Source: an uncultured Christensenellaceae bacterium (GTDB lineage: Bacteria > Bacillota > Clostridia > Christensenellales > Borkfalkiaceae). From it: a DNA stretch of 63,148 nt. The number at the start of each line of letters is the position of its first letter. Within the stretch, counting starts at the first letter, position 1. A program made the position numbers and the translations under genes. The notes under the pieces are model-generated. The model was not told the DNA's origin, did no database searches, and saw nothing but the letters and a program-made list of their open reading frames with translations. Where the stretch lies: positions 1 through 63,148 of the forward strand of contig CAJUKK010000008.1 of the NCBI GenBank assembly GCA_910586985.1, given 5' to 3'. Shown one piece after another: positions 59,834-63,148 of the stretch.

Positions 59834-61608
59834 TGAAGCGCAATACCTATTTCATGGACGAAGAAGTCAAGACGGATAAGGTTGATATCAAATATTTAAA
59901 ACGGCTTTTGTCCGAAATAAAACCGTATAAGACGCTCTTTCTCATTGCTCTCGTTTTGCTTGCCGCATCGTCGGTGGTGGCGGTGTTGCCGCCCGTGCTC
60001 TTGCGCACGATCGTAAACGACGTTATCCCGAACGAAAACGCGCGGGATCGCATGCTCGCACTGTATCTGGGTGGCATTGTCATTCTCGGCGTGCTCACCG
60101 CGCTTTTGCCCTATTTCCACAGACGCATTATCGGGACGGTAGGGCATAAGATCATTGCGCGGCTGAGACGGGAGATATACGAACATCTGCAAAAATTGCC
60201 CTTCGATTACTACGATTCCCGACCGGCCGGAAAAATCTCGGTGCGCGTAACCGAATATATCAACGAGCTTGCGGACTTTTTTACCGACTATCTTTTGAAT
60301 TTTATCATCGACCTGTTAAAGATCATTATCGGAACGGTAGTCATGCTTGTAATCAGTCCCGTTTTAACGGCGGTTGTGTACGCGGCGGTCATTCCGCTCA
60401 CGCTATGCGTGTTTTTGATCAAACATGCCGTCCGCGTGCTGTTCCGCGCGCACAGGGCGAAAGATTCCAATCGCAACGCGTTTATCGTCGAGTCGATCAC
60501 GGGAGAAAAGGTTATCAAGAGCAACAACCGCTCTGAATATAACCGCGCGATTTATCGCGAATTGCAGAACTATTCCGCGGGAGTCTGGATGAGCATTGTA
60601 AAGAGAAACGGACTCAATTCTCCCGTTACGGAATTTTTCTGGAATGCGGGTATCCTTGCGATTTTTGCCGTTGCATTTGCGTTGATTGCAAACGGAGCGA
60701 CGGCGATGGCGGGCACGGTCATTGCATTTATGATGTATATGAGTCTCTGTTCCGAGCCGTTCATCGACATAACGGAGATATTGCAACTGCTTGCGCAGGT
60801 ATCTGCCAACCTCGAACGAGTATACGAGGTTCTCGATACGCCCGTTGCGATCGCAGATAAAGCGGATGCCGCGACGCTTGAAGATATAGACGGCGTAGTG
60901 GACTACAACGACGTGACGTTTGCTTACGACGAAGGGATAAACGTTCTCGAGCATTTTGACTTACATGTGCGCGCCGGAGAAAAAATTGCGCTTGTCGGCC
61001 CGACGGGGGCGGGAAAAACGACGGTGATCAACTTATTGACGCGCTTTTACGACGTAAATACGGGAAGCGTATGCGTGGACGGCAAGGACGTGCGAGAAGT
61101 AACCTTGCAATCGCTCCGCAGAAATGTGGGAGTGCTCATGCAGGAACCGTTTATTTTCAAAGGAAGTATTCTCGACAATATCCGTTACGGTGCGGAAAAT
61201 GCGACGGACGAGGAATGCATTGCGGCGGCTAAGCTCATTCATGCCGATCTTGTGGCAAATCGCATGCCGGAGGGATACTATACGCAACTTGAAGAACGGG
61301 GAGAGGGACTTTCCGCAGGGGAAAAACAGCTCGTTTCGTTTGCACGGATTGTTCTTAAAAATCCGGCGATCGTGATATTGGACGAGGCGACGAGTTCGAT
61401 CGATTCGGAGACGGAATTGCTGATACAGGGCGCGCTCGACAAACTGCTTGCCGGAAAGACGGCGTTTATCGTTGCGCACAGGCTCTCTACGATCCGTAAA
61501 GCGGACAGGATTTTGTACATTGCGGGCGGCGGCATTGCGGAAGAGGGCACGCACGACGAGCTAATGCAATTGAAGGGTAAGTATTATTCATTGAATATGA
61601 GAAAGTAG
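59833..61608 (+). CDS. Heterodimeric ABC exporter subunit with catalytic Walker B
   Basis: 591 residues: six membrane helices, then an ATPase with Walker A GPTGAGKTT, Q loop GVLMQEPFIF, signature LSAGEKQLVS, Walker B VIVILDEATSSID with the catalytic Glu, and His switch VAHRLST. The signature is altered (AGE rather than GGQ), which would spoil the other site. So the pair keeps one full site: this Walker A/B with the LSGGQ of the first subunit. 17 bases downstream of a helix-rich coil no extra domain is seen. Confidence 0.93.
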   Translation: MKRNTYFMDEEVKTDKVDIKYLKRLLSEIKPYKTLFLIALVLLAASSVVAVLPPVLLRTIVNDVIPNENARDRMLALYLGGIVILGVLTALLPYFHRRIIGTVGHKIIARLRREIYEHLQKLPFDYYDSRPAGKISVRVTEYINELADFFTDYLLNFIIDLLKIIIGTVVMLVISPVLTAVVYAAVIPLTLCVFLIKHAVRVLFRAHRAKDSNRNAFIVESITGEKVIKSNNRSEYNRAIYRELQNYSAGVWMSIVKRNGLNSPVTEFFWNAGILAIFAVAFALIANGATAMAGTVIAFMMYMSLCSEPFIDITEILQLLAQVSANLERVYEVLDTPVAIADKADAATLEDIDGVVDYNDVTFAYDEGINVLEHFDLHVRAGEKIALVGPTGAGKTTVINLLTRFYDVNTGSVCVDGKDVREVTLQSLRRNVGVLMQEPFIFKGSILDNIRYGAENATDEECIAAAKLIHADLVANRMPEGYYTQLEERGEGLSAGEKQLVSFARIVLKNPAIVILDEATSSIDSETELLIQGALDKLLAGKTAFIVAHRLSTIRKADRILYIAGGGIAEEGTHDELMQLKGKYYSLNMRK

Positions 61609-61609
61609 T

Positions 61610-61638
61610 TTGACAAATTGTATTGAAAAGCGTAAAAT
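61610..61638 (+). promoter_or_regulatory. Promoter of the Mrp-type gene
   Basis: TTGACA (61610-61615), 17 bases, TAAAAT (61633-61638). Confidence 0.7.
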
Positions 61639-61671
61639 ATTAGAAAAATTCATTGGGTTTAACGAGGAAAT

Positions 61672-62520
61672 ATGGCAGATTGTACGCATGATTGTTCGAG
61701 TTGCAGCAGTAATTGCAATTCAAGGAAAAAAACGAGCTTAATAAAACCTCTTCACAAAAAGGCGCGGGTAAAAAAAGTCGTCGCCGTAGCGAGCGGAAAA
61801 GGGGGCGTGGGGAAGTCTCTCGTCTGCGCTCTGCTTGCCGTTCGCGCAAATGCGCTCGGTTACCGCACGGCCGTGTTGGACGCGGATATTACGGGCCCGT
61901 CCATCCCCAAAATGTTCGGCGTGCATGAGCGCGCGCGCGGCAACGAGGGGCAGATTTTTCCCGTGCGTTCCAAGAGCGGTATTCAGCTCATATCCATGAA
62001 TTGCCTGCTTGAGAACGAGGAGGATCCCGTTGTATGGCGGGGGTCGCTGATTGCGGGCGCTACGGTACAATTCTGGACGGACGTTGTATGGGACGACGTG
62101 GATATCATGTTCATCGACATGCCCCCGGGTACGGGCGACGTACCGCTCTCCGTGTTTCAGAGCATTCCCGTGAGCGGGATCGTCGTGGTGGCAACGCCGC
62201 AGGATCTGGTGGAAATGATTGTCGGTAAAGCGGTGAAGATGGCGCGGCTTATGAACGTGCCGATTCTCGGCTATGCGGAGAATATGAGCTACTTAAACTG
62301 TCCCGATTGCGGCAATAAGATCGAGCTGTTCGGAAAGAGTAAGGCGGACGAGATTTTAAAACGTTATCAGATTCCCGCCGCTGCCCGTATTCCCGTCGAT
62401 CCTGCGTTTGCGTCTCTTGCGGACGGCGGAAAGATCGAAGAGGCAGATACGGACGCGTTGAAAGAGGTATTCGAGGAAATTCGCCGCGCTAAGGAAATCG
62501 GAGCATATTCTGCGGAGTAA
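61672..62520 (+). CDS. apbC: Mrp/ApbC-type iron-sulfur cluster carrier ATPase
   Basis: 282 residues. ASGKGGVGKS is the deviant Walker A of the MinD/Mrp group, DADITGPSIPKMFG follows, and IDMPPGTGDVPLSV is the Walker B side. The N-terminus has a CTHDCSSCSSNC cluster and CPDCG (CxxC) sits at ~218, which in this family bridges an Fe-S cluster at the dimer interface. It probably loads Fe-S clusters on target enzymes such as QueH or RlmD, but no specific partner is shown. Confidence 0.92.
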   Translation: MADCTHDCSSCSSNCNSRKKTSLIKPLHKKARVKKVVAVASGKGGVGKSLVCALLAVRANALGYRTAVLDADITGPSIPKMFGVHERARGNEGQIFPVRSKSGIQLISMNCLLENEEDPVVWRGSLIAGATVQFWTDVVWDDVDIMFIDMPPGTGDVPLSVFQSIPVSGIVVVATPQDLVEMIVGKAVKMARLMNVPILGYAENMSYLNCPDCGNKIELFGKSKADEILKRYQIPAAARIPVDPAFASLADGGKIEEADTDALKEVFEEIRRAKEIGAYSAE

Positions 62521-62539
62521 ACCCGAATGTTATCATATA

Positions 62540-62567
62540 AAATCCGCGCTGACTGACGGCGCGGATT
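62540..62567 (+). terminator. Hairpin after the Mrp-type gene
   Basis: AATCCGCGC pairs with GCGCGGATT. Confidence 0.7.
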
Positions 62568-62584
62568 ACATATTTTTTAATAAA

Positions 62585-62614
62585 AACGGGACGGCTTTTT
62601 GCCGTCCCGTTCTT
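62585..62614. terminator. Bidirectional terminator
   Basis: AACGGGACGGC with GCCGTCCCGTT around a T5 loop. It serves the Mrp-type gene and the convergent DUF1508 gene. Confidence 0.8.
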
Positions 62615-62617
62615 GTT

Positions 62618-63148
62618 TTATAAGGTTTCGTTATCGATTTCAACGGGGGAAATTGCCGCCCAACGTTTGGTGGATTCTACCGCGCTCTTGCAGTTTGCCT
62701 CCGTGCTGTATGCCGAGCCGTTTGCAAGCAGCGAGCCGCGTGCGTTGAAAAGTTGGAAAATGAAGTCGTTTCCTTTTGTTCTCACAACGGTGAAGTTTCC
62801 GTGTTCGATATTCTTTTTGTAAGTTTCGATTCCTGCCTTTGCATTCGTCAAAGAAGAATAGGGCGCGCTGCTCGTAAGCATAACTTCGCCGTTATTTGCG
62901 CGGAGCTCGAATGAGAATTTACCGTCTTTTTTTGTTATGATCCATTTTCCCTTAGTCGTAATCTGTTCCTCTTTTGCATCGGGGACCACGGATATAGGAG
63001 CGGGTTTTACTTCCTTTTGAGGTTCGGATTTACTCTCCGCTTTTTGCACGGGTTTTGTGGGAGCGGGTTTCGTCTCCTTCTTCGGCTCGGGTTTGCTCTC
63101 TGCTTTCTGCACGGGTTTTGCGGGAGCGGGTTTCGTCTCCTTCTTCGG
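62618..63148 (-). CDS. DUF1508 (YegP-like) protein with Lys/Pro/Glu repeats, 5' end outside the window
   Basis: The frame stays open to the right edge. The visible N-terminal part consists of repeats of about 19-20 residues (KPAPxKPVQKAESKxEPxKE), the rest carries two DUF1508-like modules: GKFSFELRANNGEVMLTSS...LTNAKAGIETYKKN, and DFIFQLFNARGSLLANGSAYS...NCKSAVESTKRWA. Those strand-loop modules bind unknown partners; YegP itself has no known activity. The Lys/Pro linker may span the cell wall or be flexible. No start, signal peptide or promoter is in view. Confidence 0.8.
   Translation of the reverse strand, partial: PKKETKPAPAKPVQKAESKPEPKKETKPAPTKPVQKAESKSEPQKEVKPAPISVVPDAKEEQITTKGKWIITKKDGKFSFELRANNGEVMLTSSAPYSSLTNAKAGIETYKKNIEHGNFTVVRTKGNDFIFQLFNARGSLLANGSAYSTEANCKSAVESTKRWAAISPVEIDNETL

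Noticed and set aside
1..63148. tRNA or rRNA genes.
   Set aside because: No tRNA cloverleaf or rRNA segment was noticed on either strand; only the SRP RNA was found.

Overview
The window looks like chromosome of a low-GC-lineage Bacillota, most likely an uncultured gut Clostridium relative. The evidence is a Firmicutes-order S10-spc-alpha ribosomal cluster (rpsJ to rplQ with secY, adk, map, infA and rpmJ inside), a zinc-type S14, an SRP RNA with a Bacillus-like Alu domain, strong AGGAGG ribosome binding sites, and consensus sigma-A promoters, many with an extended -10 (TGTTATAAT). A placement near Christensenellales is only a guess.

Layout. 1-690: 3' part of an IS481/IS3-like transposase. 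0.8-3.3 kb: a DUF3137-like membrane protein with LemA. 3.5-8.5 kb: trpS, a DUF5685-type protein, two related Cys-tailed proteins (one with a degenerate J domain), a membrane protein and an RlmD-type rRNA methyltransferase. 8.6-12.5 kb: an AT-richer accessory stretch with a TIR-like/RipA-like membrane protein (probable defence effector), then two secreted proteins and a SipW-type signal peptidase behind a poly-G promoter. 12.9-30.0 kb: a 2471-residue membrane-anchored subtilisin with BspA-type leucine-rich repeats, a lipoprotein and a full Opp peptide transporter, together a plausible extracellular proteolysis and peptide uptake operon. 30-37 kb: a zinc phospholipase-C-like protein (minus), pdxS-pdxT-queH, a YoaK-GNAT fusion (minus), and a lipid operon (UPF0104/MprF-like, pssA, psd) behind a second poly-G promoter. 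37.2-53.5 kb: the ribosomal cluster, with a structured leader, a second structured leader and promoter before rpsM, and a structured element between secY and adk. 53.6-63.1 kb: a GNAT pseudogene, M18 aminopeptidase, MscS channel, SRP RNA (minus), a heterodimeric ABC exporter behind a nested palindromic operator, an Mrp/ApbC ATPase and the 3' part of a DUF1508 protein (minus).

The most unusual signal is a pair of promoters (9.68 kb and 34.53 kb) in which a run of 9-10 G followed by (T)AGGGG lies between a TTGAC -35 and a TATAAT -10. They drive a surface/matrix-protein locus and a membrane-phospholipid locus. Slippage in the G tract would change the -35/-10 spacing, so both may be phase-variable. 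A TIR-like/RipA-like protein sits directly upstream of the first one.
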